The position numbers were made by a program, and so were the translations under genes. 64,000 bases of DNA from Thozetella sp. PMI_491 (taxonomy: Eukaryota; Ascomycota; Sordariomycetes; Chaetosphaeriales; Chaetosphaeriaceae), in contig MU270031.1 in assembly GCA_021432635.1 (NCBI GenBank), positions 250,118-314,117 of the forward strand. The letters are read 5' to 3'. Positions 12,038-23,322 of the stretch are shown piece after piece. The notes beneath the pieces were generated by a model. That model was not told where the DNA came from. It saw nothing but the letters and a program-made list of their open reading frames with translations, and searched no databases. Each line of letters begins with the position of its first letter. Position 1 is the stretch's first letter.

Positions 12038-14599
12038 ATGGAAATAGTAATACCACCACGAGACCACGCCAAGTCCGCCTACAGGTACACCTGGGACGAG
12101 AACGGCGAGGTGACTAACGTATCAAAGTCCGAACCCCTCTCCCTGCCGGCTTTTAATGTGGTATGAGAACTGACTGGGTGAGCAGGCTTAGCGAGCAGCA
12201 GAGGCAACAACAGCCATCGCCAGAGCAGCCGTCGGCGATCCCGGAGCGCATCCGTAAGGGGAGGCAGACCGTGAACTGGCCGTTTCAGAGCATAGTGACC
12301 GAGACGGAGATTTCGAGCCCGGTAACAGAGCATTTTGCGCGGCGGGCGACCTGGCAGCCGAAGCGCAGGGATGCCGACTCGGACTCGGTATTGCGGGATA
12401 TCATCCCGGACTATGTCATCAACTACATCCGCGGGGAGACGCCCGAGACGGTAGCACGCAGGAAACAGAATAAAGGCGCGCTAGGCGAGCGCGGGGTCGA
12501 CGTCGCGCATCAGCATCGGTACCACCAATCCCGCGCGGCCGAGTTCGAGGGTTTCTACGAGGACGACACGAGCAGGGGTTCTTCCCCGATGCAGGTGGAC
12601 GAGGAGCGGCGGTTGACAGGCTCGGGCGAGAAGCGTACGAGGAAGTGGGGGCGGATCACCGAGGGTTGGCGCAGCGGTGTGGCCATGTATGTGTTGCTGG
12701 CGGCCCTAATCCTCGTGGCCGGCGTCGTGTCCTTGATCGTCGCCATCGCCCGTTCCTCCGTCTCGGCAGATGACGGTGTGGTGTACTCAGGCACCTGCGC
12801 CATGGCGTCGAACATCGGCTGGGGACTTCACGGGGCAATCGGCGTCTTCGTGATTGTCCTGATCGCGGGGGCGAACTATGCCTTCCAAGTCCTCAGCAGC
12901 CCGACGCGGCCCGAGCTGGGGCTTGCTCACAGCAAGACCGTATGGGTGGACATCGGAATCCCCTCGGTCCGCAACTTTGCGCACATCGCAGGCAGCCGAG
13001 TGTTTCTGGCCGTGATCCTGCTCCTTTTGGCACTCGCTACTCAAGTAATGTTCGTGGCCTCCTTCGCTTCCTTTGTAGCCATGCTTTGCAGCTGAGGGGA
13101 GTCCCACACTAACTCGAGCCACCAGATATAATGCCACGATCTTCACCACTCAGTCAGCCTTCGACGCCGACCTGGTCTTCGTCACCGAGAGCTTCCTCAA
13201 GGGAGCGCAGTTTAGTAACGACACCAGCAACAACGCCGGCAGGCTCACGCGGCTGGACATACTAGCGCTCCAAGACTTGGCCGCGCGCAACCAGCTTGTC
13301 AATTTGACGACGGCTAAGTGCACCCAGCAGTTCAGTGGAGCCTTCCAAACCGACTTCCGCGCCGCCCTTCTCGTGACGAATCGCGAGTCCACCGCCAGCT
13401 CGCTGCTGCAGACGGCCAATGCCGCGTCCCTAGCTAACTTCCGCAGCGTCGACTCTACCAATGCTCTCGACCTGGACGGCGCCGCCGTGCTGTACTGTCT
13501 CGCCCAAGAAAGCGGCGCGGAGGAGCAAACATGCAGCGTGAGCCTCAACGGCTCGCTGCTGGGCATCGTATGCGTCCTCAACCTCATCATCGTCATCTGC
13601 GCCGTCTTCGCCTTGACGAAGCGGTCCTTCGAGCCGCTTGTCACTCTGGGTGATGCCATAGCGTCCTTCCTCAAGGATCCCGACCCAACAACTCGCGGGT
13701 GCTGTCTCATGACCAAGCCTGATGTCTGGCAGGGCCGCTGGGGGCTCCGCGAGGCCAAGTACTGGGTGCCCAGCGAGCATTTTTGGTTCAAGACACCTTC
13801 GCTTCCGCGCTGGGTCTTTGTCATATTCGCTTGGCTCGCGCCGGCAGGACTAGCAGCGGCCGCACTAGTGCTGGGGATGCGTGCTGACCCATCAGGCATG
13901 CTGTCCGGATTCGGCTCTGCCTCGTCCCACGACGTCTATACCCTGCCGAACGCTTTTCCCATTTCGGCCGCCACCATCGTCGCCAGCCTACCTCAGCTCC
14001 TGTTAGCTGTACTGTACTTCGCCACAAACGCCCTCCTAACCACCTATTACCTAAGCCACGAGTCCTCGCTGTACGCACTCGGCCAGCCGCGCCCGCTGCG
14101 CGTATCGGCCGACGCGGAGGGCCACCAATTCACGAGTCTATACCTGACGCTACCCCGGCCGTGGTCGTGGTTCCTGGTGACGCTCTTTGCAGGCATGAGC
14201 TTTGTCCTCAGCCAGAGCGTTGTCCTCGTGTCAGTATCGTTGACGAGTGCGACTGGGACGAGCCGGCTCATCGCCATCGGCTTCAGCGGCGTCGGCCTGC
14301 TCGTCTTCCTCGCGCTCCTGGTCGTCCTCGCCGTGGTCGTGCTCGGCCTCGGCTTCCGGCGCGCCCCAGCTGCCGTTCTTGTCAACGGCCAGGCAGTCGG
14401 CAACCCGCTCGTGCTGCCCGCCGGGTCCTGCAGCGCTGTTTTCAGCGCGCGGTGCCACCGCATCCCGGGAGAGTCGGACGTCTGGCAGTATCCTGTCAGC
14501 TGGGGCGTCGTGCACCAGAGCGAGGGCATGGACGCGAGCCACTGCACGTACACGGCACGTGGTGCGGCTCAGCTGGATATTGCAAGGAGTTATGCTTGA
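12038..14599 (+). CDS. DUF6536 family multi-pass membrane protein
   Basis: I infer exons 12038-12084, 12186-13049 and 13126-14599 (about 794 aa). The soluble N-terminus contains RIRKGRQTVNWPF. A first membrane segment (VAMYVLLAALILVAGVVSL) is followed by the family signature: GTCAMASNIGWGLHGAIG, then NYAFQVLSSPTRPELGLAHS and VDIGIPSVRNFAHIAGSRV. After a luminal or extracellular loop with NATI and NLTT glycosylation sites come further helices and the C-terminal block YYLSHESSLYALGQPRPLRVS ... FVLSQSVVLVSVSL. This order matches fungal DUF6536 proteins, whose biochemical function is unknown. Intron 2 uses a GTTCGT donor with an ACTAAC branch, joining ATQV-I-YNATIF. The first intron is the least certain: its donor would be GTACAC, and the acceptor could be at 12185 or 12191. 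Confidence 0.8.
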
Positions 14600-15083
14600 T
14601 ACCCTTTTCTTTAACCCTAGTGTCTGTTTGTGTGTGTTTGCGGGAATGTGTTGCATTTACATGACCGGTCCGCGGAATCTCTCATGGCGTTCTTCCGGAG
14701 TAATATAATCTCGGGGTGGGTGGTGTCGTACCAGGTTGTACTGGGTGGTGTTCTCACTGGTGGCTGGGCCTCGGAGTGAAGTGAATGGATTCACACAGGC
14801 GGCGGCGCGAAAAGTGTATTTGGAACAAACGTGGTCTGGTTATCATCATATACCCTGGGGGGACAGCATACTATGCTAGAGAATAGGTATTCCTTAAAGA
14901 ATATTTTCAACTAAACCCGAGCTCTTGACCTGGCCCAATTGATATACACGCCGTATGTGGCTCTAGTTCTTCTTGGCTCCTTGGGTGTTGGTTTTTCATG
15001 GAACCATAACATCCACTTTGCAGCCCATTCTAACACTTAAGTAGGCAGTTATTGTCCGTCTAGGCTGCGTCCGTCGCATACAT
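14600..15083. other. Convergent intergenic spacer
   Basis: This 484-nt spacer lies between the 3' ends of the DUF6536 gene and the minus-strand T5orf172 gene. It is AT-richer after 14820 and presumably holds both 3' UTRs and polyadenylation sites. Nothing else is evident. Confidence 0.6.
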
Positions 15084-16547
15084 CTAGTCGTCCTGCTCCT
15101 CCTTTTTAATAATTACTTGTCGCTTGGCAGAGACCACCGCGCCCCCGGCACCCACGGTCGTCGGTCTTCGTACATACTGCCCGTAGACAAACTTCTCCCA
15201 GCACCGCGGGTCTTTCACATCTACCAGCTCCAGATTTCTCCGCCACTCCGGTTTGAGATGTCCTTGCGTGTCGTACGGCTCCCGATGGGCCCAGTCTCGC
15301 CACATCTCGATGACCCAGACGGCGTCTTCAGCCGGTTCCATTTTAAACCACTCCTTATGGCATGTCGAGCACTGCGGACAGCCTAGGCTTTCGTGATGCC
15401 GAATATTGTGCAGAAAAGCTAGTAGTCGTTGCTGATCAGCCATCCATCCATCACATAGCGACCGGGGGCCTTGGAGCGAGTCTCTCTGAACTATCCTCGC
15501 CCAGTTCAGAGTGGCCAGTGAGGTATACGAAACGGGGCAAGGAAAGAAGGAGTGCTCACAGTGGATTATCTGCTCATATCGCCGTGCGTGCGTTGTCTTA
15601 ACACTTACCAGGACCGCTGGCTCGTATTTGCACGTATATTTGATCCGACTCATGCGTTGATTTAGATCTCCAGAGTAACCAATCTTAACCATGATGCTGC
15701 CTTCTTTTCCTTTGGATATCTCCCGCTCGGATTTTTCCTTAGCCCCCGGTAGCGTGTATCCATAGACATATCCAGGTTTAAAATCCTCTCCTTTCAAAGG
15801 CTGGGCCACTCTGCTCTTGACTTTTTCGTTCACCGCGGAGACAAGGAGGCGAGCACTGAATAGCTGAAAGGAGTCATCAGTTTCAGACTGCGGCTGCCCT
15901 GTTGGGGAATCTCCTGTGTCATATCGAGCTCGGCGGGAGGCCCGAGTGGTTCTGCCTGTTGAGGGACCGAGTGCATCTAATGGGTGACTTCCTACCCTAC
16001 TAGACTCGGCCCTACTCGGGGCTGAAGGTGTCTCTTCTGTCTTCACCCTGGGGGCTGGCGAATGCTTAAGCGGGCTAATGGGCCGGCTTTCTGGCTTTAT
16101 GTAAACCACGTCGGGTTTCTTGTCAGGGTTATAAGCCTGGGGTTTAGTACAAGTGCCTTGCTCTTGTCTCGAGGCTTCGACCCTGTTGCTGGTTGCTATC
16201 AGTTGAGTTTTATGACCACGGTTGTATGTCTCGAGGATGGCTATCCAGTCTGTGGCTTTTCCCGGAGCCTGGTTTCGATGAAATTGTGCGCATAGGGCCA
16301 GATTTGCGATTTTCTCGAGCTGTTCCCTGGTATGGTTGGTGACCGATTCCTCGGCTGCGACCTCTTGGAGCAATTTTTTAAGTAGATCTAAGTTAGAGCA
16401 GGCGATGGGCTTTTTGCATTTTTTTTGGTCCCTTTGTGTCCGTCCGATGCATCTTGTATCGGTGTAGGTAGTAATGCTCAGGATCTTGGCGAGCTCGTCG
16501 CTATTGTCCGGCCATGCCGGCGACGCCTGCTGTTTGCTTCTAGCCAT
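15084..16547 (-). CDS. T5orf172 (GIY-YIG-like) domain protein
   Basis: Exons on the minus strand are 16547-15560 and 15418-15084 (440 aa); an upstream in-frame ATG at 16634 would add 29 residues. The N-terminal part contains a short Cys/basic motif (CIGRTQRDQKKCKKPI) seen in many fungal members, then a Ser/Pro-rich linker. The T5orf172 domain starts at about residue 258 with KPGYVYGYTLPGAKEKSERE, continues with SIMVKIGYSGDLNQRMSRIK and YEPAVL, and after splicing gives HARRYEQIIHSFLHNIRHHE followed by CPQCSTCHKEWF. This domain is named after a phage T5 protein and is related to GIY-YIG nucleases; fungi carry many copies of unknown role. The intron (15559-15419, 141 nt, GTGAGC donor, CTACTAG acceptor) is in frame and lacks stops, so the unspliced frame is also open but breaks the domain. 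It sits in the most variable-looking part of the window. Confidence 0.75.
   Translation of the reverse strand: MARSKQQASPAWPDNSDELAKILSITTYTDTRCIGRTQRDQKKCKKPIACSNLDLLKKLLQEVAAEESVTNHTREQLEKIANLALCAQFHRNQAPGKATDWIAILETYNRGHKTQLIATSNRVEASRQEQGTCTKPQAYNPDKKPDVVYIKPESRPISPLKHSPAPRVKTEETPSAPSRAESSRVGSHPLDALGPSTGRTTRASRRARYDTGDSPTGQPQSETDDSFQLFSARLLVSAVNEKVKSRVAQPLKGEDFKPGYVYGYTLPGAKEKSEREISKGKEGSIMVKIGYSGDLNQRMSRIKYTCKYEPAVLVSVKTTHARRYEQIIHCEHSFFPCPVSYTSLATLNWARIVQRDSLQGPRSLCDGWMADQQRLLAFLHNIRHHESLGCPQCSTCHKEWFKMEPAEDAVWVIEMWRDWAHREPYDTQGHLKPEWRRNLELVDVKDPRCWEKFVYGQYVRRPTTVGAGGAVVSAKRQVIIKKEEQDD
15419..15559 (-). other. 141-nt stop-free in-frame intron inside the T5orf172 domain
   Basis: Length is 47 codons with no stop. 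The domain consensus (Arg-Arg-x-Glu-x-x-x-His ... Cys-x-x-Cys ... His-x-Glu-Trp-Phe) becomes contiguous only when this segment is removed. A competing GTAAGT donor lies at 15608, but using it would delete the conserved RRYEQIIH part. Confidence 0.65.
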
Positions 16548-17722
16548 GGGGGATCTGGCCGGCCAACGTGGGAGTAGCTCAATATAGTAGATAGAATATT
16601 CTCCAGCAAGGAGAGTGAATTTCTGAGGAAACAACGCTATTCCTAGTCCAATATACAGGCAGGGCTCTTCCTAGTGGAAGCACGCAGATAGGTGCCCAGT
16701 GCTTAGAACTTCAGGATTCTGGAGGCGTGGAGGTGGTAGGGCTCGTGGGAGCTCTCAATAGCTGTGTCCTGTAACTCGCAAGAGTATCTATAGTACTGCG
16801 CACACGATGCGCACTACTGTCAATCTGCCTTTCAAGCCGTGGTCGAACTTCCTATTTCGAATGGGAGCGGGGGGGACCAGGGGGCTGTTGGCTGCAGGTG
16901 CTTCACCCGCCCCCTTCCAGTCATACTTCCGAGGCCTTCTCTTGCCCCAGAGGCAGCCAACCCTCCCTCCCCTGGACACTCGGGAGGAATTTCCCCGGCT
17001 CAAGTCTGCCTCATGTTCCAAGTCCCTATTTCGCGGGGAAGCCGATAGAAGTTTACACCTCTTCTGACTTAACTCAGCCTCGTTATCGGATAGACGGACG
17101 TCGTATGCTGCCTATTCTACCCCCTTTCCCCCTGCGTTGTGTCATCAAAAGCCTCAGGAACGTCATGTGGAAGACACGCACCCTGCTTTGCACATTAGCT
17201 ATCGACTCTCCCCCCCCCCCTGGATGGCTGATGCTCTAGCCGCCGACCAAACGCGAGACCGCAATTAATGCAGCGCACAACCAACAGCACACCGGGTTTA
17301 AACGGGTATTACCTGAGCTGAGACCTCTTCACCTTTCAGTTGCTTTGGCTGGCCTCTAGTAAATGTCGCCGGTACATAGCGGCCCAGGTGGCCGGTCGGC
17401 AGGGGCAGTGCACAGGCAGACGAGGTGAGATATCACAACTGTCTCTTGACCGGAGCGCCAGCTCCAGAATCATTCGTCGCACAGCCTCGGATTTGTCTTG
17501 GCAGAAAAAGACCGAGTAAAAGGCGCTAGGTAGAAGACTTCCTGATGCGCCGATAAGGACATGGGAGTTGGGCTGTCATCTCGTCCCAAATCTAACACCG
17601 GAGAACCCTCATGGCGTGTACGCTTCTGCGGCACTCCTGTGCTTGCTCGATAGCCGACGCACGATGCGTTCCTCCCTCTCTCGCCGCTCACCAAGCCACA
17701 GAATACGCAATGCCACAACGCG
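16548..17722. other. Intergenic region upstream of the T5orf172 gene
   Basis: This contains the promoter of the T5orf172 gene and, near 17722, the 3' flank of the dienelactone hydrolase gene. A run of ten or more C lies around 17210-17221. No gene is evident. Confidence 0.55.
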
Positions 17723-18632
17723 TCAGGCGGCGAACTGGTTCCTGAACCATGCAACGGCTTGGTCCTCGGCCTGCAGGCCCAGCTCAGCCTGTCTTGGATC
17801 CCGCGGGTCTCCGCGCACGGCGAACCCATGCACGGCGCCTTCGAGCACCACCACCTCATGGCCGGCGTGCTTCTCCTCTAGTATCTTCTGGACGGTCTGC
17901 ATCTTCTGGCGGCCCATCCACATGTCGTCGTCGCCGTTGGCCAAGCTCAGGGGTCGGCAGACGGCCTCGACCTCGCCGGGGACGGCGACGAGGCTCGGGT
18001 GGGCCGTGAACCCGCAGTCGACCAGGGACGTCCCGTCGTCCTTTGGCGGGAAGGCATTTCCACAGAGGAGAATAGCGTAGCGTCCGCCGAAGCAGAAGCC
18101 TACGACGCCGATCTTGAGGGATGTGGCGCCACGTAGAGCCCTGAAGAAGGAATCCACGCGGGGTTTGACGACGGCCTCGCGGCAGTGGTAGGAGAAGGAA
18201 ATCGCGCCGGTGATCAATCTCATGATCCACCATGGCTTCTTGACAAGCGTGGTAGTCCAATCCGGAGAAGGCTTCATGAAATTATCCCCTATTACCAGAA
18301 AGTTGCCTGGAAATGCCTTCCCTGCCACAGCTTGTTAGCCATCAAGGCACACCCCGGGGGGTGGGGGGGTTCTAAGACTTACCGTCCATAAACTCAGGGA
18401 GATAGACGATGAAAGGCCCCCGTCTCGCATAAGAGTCGGCTAGAGCCCTCGTGTTGGGAAGCTCCCAGCCTATGGCGTCCGGGACGATCACAACGATGCC
18501 CAACGGCGTCTGGTCTGGGGGCGGTCGAGCCACGTAGGTCTGGAGACCATGTATGACCTCGACCGTACCGGTTGGCTCGACATCGCCTCTAAGAGTGCCG
18601 GTGAAGCACTGCGGACAGAAGGTGGACGACAT
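17723..18632 (-). CDS. Dienelactone hydrolase family protein
   Basis: Exons on the minus strand are 18632-18383 and 18321-17723, giving 282 aa, the usual length for fungal cytosolic DLH/Aim2-type proteins. The alpha/beta-hydrolase triad is visible: nucleophile Cys160 in GVVGFCFGGRYA, Asp in ANGDDDMW (about 214-215) and His249 in GAVHGFAVRGD. The family's N-terminal acidic region appears as VVIVPDAIGWELPNTRALAD. The start MSSTFCPQC is typical; an ATG seven codons earlier is less likely. The 61-nt intron has a GTAAGT donor and joins PEFMDG-KAFPGNF. Family members hydrolyse dienelactones or related esters; the natural substrate here cannot be read from sequence. The T5orf172 gene lies downstream on the same strand, about 1.1 kb away, so there is no reason to link the two functionally. 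Confidence 0.95.
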
Positions 18633-19260
18633 GAGGGAGAAGTGTCGAAGCAACCCGGGCGCCTAGTATACGAAATGGGGCGACGTCGATTAACCTACGT
18701 GCTCGCGCCGGATTAAATATGCCGGGAAGCAAGTGCAAAGACGAACGGGGTTGAACACAACGAAAAGCCCGAGCGTGCCATCGGCACGTCACGTTTACGT
18801 CCCTATGGTGTCGATGAGACCCCTCGTTCCATGGTAGAAGAGGGGAAACGGGACCGGTTGAGAGCAATCCGGGATGACAGGTGACGCGGCCGTGCGATGC
18901 AGTCTGTGGCTGCAAGGCGGCTGGCAGCCAGTCGGTGACCTAGCTGAAGCTGAAGCAGATAAGACGGCCTAATTCGGGGCGCTATCGCCGGTTCGGGTCT
19001 TTTTTGAGCTCGACGCTGGAAAAGTACTGGCCCCAAAGCTAGTGTTAGGAAACCGAGCAAGCTGCTTCGCTTGGCAGTCAGGCTAGAGATGGTGGTGCAG
19101 AGGTGGCTGCGGCGGGGTGGTGCACCGCATGCCTCCTTTGCGAGAAAAGGATATGCGAGGAGGTGGGTTTCGCTGTGCGTACAAGGAGGGAACCCTTTGG
19201 GGAAGATGGGTGTAATAGAATATACAAGGTCAGATATGGATTGTGCACTGCCGAATCCGT

Positions 19261-19278
19261 ACCTACCTACCTACCTAC
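19261..19278. repeat. ACCT microsatellite
   Basis: Four and a half copies of ACCT in tandem, just at the border where the sequence becomes AT-richer. Confidence 0.85.
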
Positions 19279-19399
19279 TACAGGTAAGCAGCGGCTATGT
19301 ATGGCAGCTAGCTACAGTACTGTAATGATCAGGTTCAGCATCCACCATCTAATGTATGAAGCTTTCTTGCCAGGCGCCAATCATGGCTAGAGACAGTAC

Positions 19400-20160
19400 A
19401 TATTTTATTAACACTGTGTTCAATACAGAAACTTGGCGTAACAGAGGCCAAGAATGGAGCCAGGGCACAGCTGAATGGTGCACCGGTCTTCAGCAGAGTT
19501 TCTGGCCTTTCTTAGGCCAGTAACAGGCCGTAAGACTGGTTTTAGGACAAGCTTCGAGGTTGCTAACACCAGAACTGACATGTTGAAAAGGGCTCACATC
19601 TTCACCTTTTTCCAACTTTTCCGCCTCTTTCAACAGATTCAGCATCCGCACATTATTGTATCATTGTTCTTCTGCCAAGTGCTACAAATGGTTAGCTGCA
19701 GTTAGTGCAGGCCTTTGTTTCCTGAGCTGCCATTTATACTAGCCCTGACTGCACCAGACTAGCAGGGCTTCCAGCGTACAGTATAATGTGAACTAGCTCG
19801 CCATATAGTATCAGCTGCAACACCTGCCCTCCTCAACAGCTCGTTCAGAACCTGGGCACATTGAGACTTGGTAAGCGCTGGCTAGGGCCAGGGCTTAAGC
19901 TTAACACATGACAGCACCCAACCAGCCTGCCTACAACACCGACCATCGCCACCAGCTATTTAGCTGTATAACTACTATCGAGGCTCTAGCAGTAGTGTTG
20001 GGTTCTGGGAGGGTTCCTCGTGGCTGCTGCTGCCCTCAGCCAACCACGCCTACACTAATAACCTAGACTTATATATAGCTAGCTAAGTAGCTATGTATTA
20101 AGAGTGCCTAGGCCCCTAATGCTCTAACAGGAGCCTAATAGCGAAGCCCAAGGACCGAGA
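19400..20160. repeat. Degenerate, RIP-like repeat relic of unknown family
   Basis: This tract is poor in CpG and rich in TpA, CTA and TAG words compared with the GC-rich surroundings, for example around 20065-20110. That bias is what repeat-induced point mutation leaves in old repeats of ascomycetes. The minus strand between about 19780 and 19880 shows a short peptide-like stretch, but no family can be named. It is broken, and its ends and age cannot be fixed from one copy. Confidence 0.35.
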
Positions 20161-20303
20161 TTTCCACGGTGTAAAATAAATCGCACACACGCAACAGCTC
20201 GTTCCTCTACTACATGGTCTCTAGTCTGCGCCTTGAATATCCATGACTTATGATTCGTTATGAAGAAGTGCAAAATAACGCCACGCCAGTCTTAGAATTC
20301 TGA

Positions 20304-22524
20304 TTAAACTAGAATAATGTGCTCAGCAGAAGTGTCAATCCCTATCCCTTCGCCATACATAATTCCGCGTACGTAGGCCTCCCCAACGAGCTTGTAACAT
20401 TTCTCGCCTTCCTCATTTTCAAGGCTTTCGCGTAAAACCATAGGAACACCGCCACCGCTCATTACAAAGACCTTATCACCTACTCTTGTGTTAGAGGGTA
20501 CAAGACTCAGTAAATTCTTACTTGTCACGCCGAACCTAGCACCTCTAATCAGCCGAATGTCTTGAAGGAATTCAAAGGAATAAGGCCGTTGTCCATCTCT
20601 TTTCTTGAGGAAGTTAGGAAGCTCAAAAAATGGCTTGGCTTCTATATCGGGATCTCCATCGTTCAGAGTTGTCGAGTCAGACGGCTGTGCTGAATCTGGT
20701 TCTCGCCGAGGCATCGCCGTACCGACGAGAGACATGATTGCTAGAAAGCCACCCATACTCCGATAATAATCAAGGCCACGGTCACGCGTAGCCCGGATTA
20801 AAGTCTCGAAGAGGGTGATCATTGGGTCCTCAACATTGTTTGCATACACGAGCCCGACGCCCTCGGTGATGAAGGTAGCAAATACCAACCCTGGGGGGTA
20901 GCAGATGCACTCGGATTTGATTGGGCCCGGGCGCGTAACTAGCTCTTCGCAATTGCAAGCTAAGCTCGTTGCCACGATAGTATCTAATATGTAGCCTTTG
21001 ACGCTGATTTGCGATTTCTGGGCGACAATGCGAACCTCAGGCGTCGTCTCACCACCTGCAGTGAAATCACGGGCCTCAATACCTGTCGTCTGCTTAGTTG
21101 CCCAATTCTGGGACAGATGGGTATTAGATAGAGGTCAAGACAAAGCGGTCTAGGCAAGAGATGACACTTACCGGCACCCATGTTGGTTGTCCGTCCCGGC
21201 TGGGGAAGCGGCACGCTTGGTATAACAGCTTGACGCCATCTCCAGATCTTATGAACCGGCAGGCAAAATCTTCGTAGACTTGAGGCGCGGGCCGCGTATA
21301 GCTGACTAAAGATTGGAACTGGTCGCCGTCAGTGGCCAGACCAAGTAGCGCAAATATCTTGTCGCGTTCATCGCTGGCATCGAGAATGCCAGCATCGTCG
21401 AGCTTATATATGAGGCTCCTCTGGTCGAGGGGTGGCGTGACAACGGAATACCCGAGTTCCTTATACGCGGGATCCAGGCCACGGCAACAAGTTCTTTCGT
21501 TAATCATGAGTTTAATGCCGTGGAGACCTGACAGGGCACGGTTACTGACATCCGGGTCCGAGCCACTGTCAAGATACACCGTGTTGAGTTTGCAGGTTTT
21601 GGATTCGAGGACACTTGTGCATTCTCGGATAAGGGCGACACCGTTGATCGACACCGTTGGCCCCAGGGCCATGCGGATATTCTTTGCCAGAGAGAATTCT
21701 TGAAGGATCCACGCGCGTACGAAGTAGGGCGAGGCAAACAGATGTCTCCAAGAGACCCACAGGGGGCTGTCCTCGTCAGGAAAGCCGTGGTCCTCAAGCG
21801 AAATATTATCCCACGATATCTTCAGATTCCCCTCCTGGCCACTCGGCGAACCCTGTGCATCCTCTTTACTAGCCTTGCGGCTTAGATGTGTCTCTGCTAT
21901 CGAACCAGCAGCCTTCCTTGCTTTGTCTGTGTCGTCGGCTGCTTTCATGATGATGGTGCAAAGCTTCATGATATTTTCCCCGTGCTCAGAAGAACTTAGT
22001 ACCTGAGCATGAACGAAGTCAGCTTGCTCATAGATGCGTTTCATCAGCCCTATCTGGATCTTCTTCTCCTCTGGGTCGGCTTGATTGATGCAGATAGCGT
22101 CAACCCATACTCGAATGCCTCTTTTTGGATCACGAATACTCCGTAGTGCTGCATCCAGGTTCTTGGTCACCCGGAATGCGTGGCCCTCCAGTGATATGGT
22201 CTGCAAGTCTTCATCGCTGCCCCAAACGTAAGATAGAGCAAAGTAAGACTGAAATGGGTGCGCTTTGAGGCCTTCCGCTGAGAAGTACTGATCAATAGGC
22301 AACATGAAGGTCTTTTCAACTCCGTCTTCTGTTGTGCCTATTGCGACGGCCATCAACTCCATAGGCTTGGGTTTATCAGGGGACAGGTCAGGGTCTGCGT
22401 CCAAGTCTGAAGGAAGAGTCCAGCAATAGATCTCGTCATCAGGCTCCCCCGCGGCGACTACCAAAATTCGAATGCCTGCCGGGCCTTGAATTGGCTCGTA
22501 GTGAAAGCGGGCATTGAAAGACAT
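20304..22524 (-). CDS. HET-domain (heterokaryon incompatibility) protein
   Basis: Exons on the minus strand are 22524-21172 and 21107-20304 (718 aa). The HET domain covers about residues 93-280: SYFALSYVWGSDEDLQTISL, NLDAALRSIRDPKRGIRVWV, then DAICINQADPEEKKIQIGLM and SPYFVRAWILQEFSLA. All three classical HET blocks are present. The region after it contains the usual DERDKIFALLGLA motif. The C-terminal third has no recognisable NACHT, WD or ankyrin domain, so this is a HET-only architecture. The 64-nt intron (GTAAGT donor, TCCCAG acceptor) joins PTWVP to NWATK, matching the family's P-W-V-P-x-W motif. HET proteins act in non-self recognition and cell death after hyphal fusion; specificity cannot be inferred. 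It lies next to a degenerate repeat tract, a common setting for this fast-evolving family. Confidence 0.93.
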
Positions 22525-23322
22525 TTCAAGATTAGAGAGGTGGAAATGGCAAAAGCAACTGTGAATTCATTCCCCAGTCAGAAAAAAAGGGCTGTCAGAA
22601 AATCGGCCTCGAATACCTATAGCATTTATGCTTTCTTGGGTTGTTTTTCCATCCTGTCCAAACTTTAGGCAATCTTTAGGCAAAATGTAAATTTAAGCAG
22701 CAAAGGTATGCCTAATGAATCTCATGGGTTACGATGCTACACTACTTTGTTATTTGTACACCGCATGACAGATAGAAAGCCAAAAAGCATGCGCAGAATG
22801 TGAACGAGCAGTAGTACCCGTATTTGTTAAGGAGCGAATCCTGAAGGTACTTTGAGCTGAAAACTGCACACTGTCTTGGCTCCGCTTGTGACCCACCTTT
22901 GAACTAATTTATACATCAAAAAGCGATCGCTGAACCTGAACGTTACTGTACACAAGTACAATAGCTCTCCAATACTGACAACCCCAGTCCGACCCTCGTG
23001 CTGAGCACACTACGCCCGAAGCGGGTGGGTCACCCAAACCCGCTGCTATGGTCCGCTGTGGTCCGCTTGCGAGCCCCGGAAAGGGTTCCATTAGCGGAAG
23101 GAGGGTCTCTTGAGAATCGCGAATCACGCAATTCGAGGCCCACAAAGATCAGAAAGATTCGCCTCTGCAGGGCTGACTAACAGGTCCCTGAGAAAACCAG
23201 GACCCTGAATCCCGCCATCGCAAACCCATTCTAAACGGCACCACGGGCGACACAGCGCTATAGTGATACGATACTGCTCCGAGACCAGTACTAAAACCAG
23301 AAATATAAATCCTCGCGGGACC
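22525..23322. promoter_or_regulatory. Divergent promoter region, HET gene / fRMsr gene
   Basis: An 800-nt spacer between two divergently transcribed genes. It is AT-rich near the HET start and becomes GC-richer toward the fRMsr start. Contains a GTTACTGTACACAAGTAC stretch near 22942. No coding frame is evident. Confidence 0.5.

Larger units (their letters stand above)
18633..20303. other. Intergenic region with degenerate AT-rich tract
   Basis: The first 600 nt are the upstream flank of the hydrolase gene. From about 19240 the base composition shifts toward A/T and includes a tetranucleotide tract and a repeat-like relic, listed separately. No intact gene is seen. The end abuts the 3' end of the HET gene. 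Confidence 0.55.

Noticed and set aside
15418-15608. GTAAGT donor at 15608 for the T5orf172 intron
   Set aside because: It would remove the conserved Arg-Arg-x-Glu-x-x-x-His part of the domain, whereas the GTGAGC donor at 15559 keeps it and restores the consensus.
15084-16547. Phage or prophage origin for the T5orf172 gene
   Set aside because: The gene has a spliceosomal intron and the fungal family architecture; the phage name only reflects where the domain was first defined.
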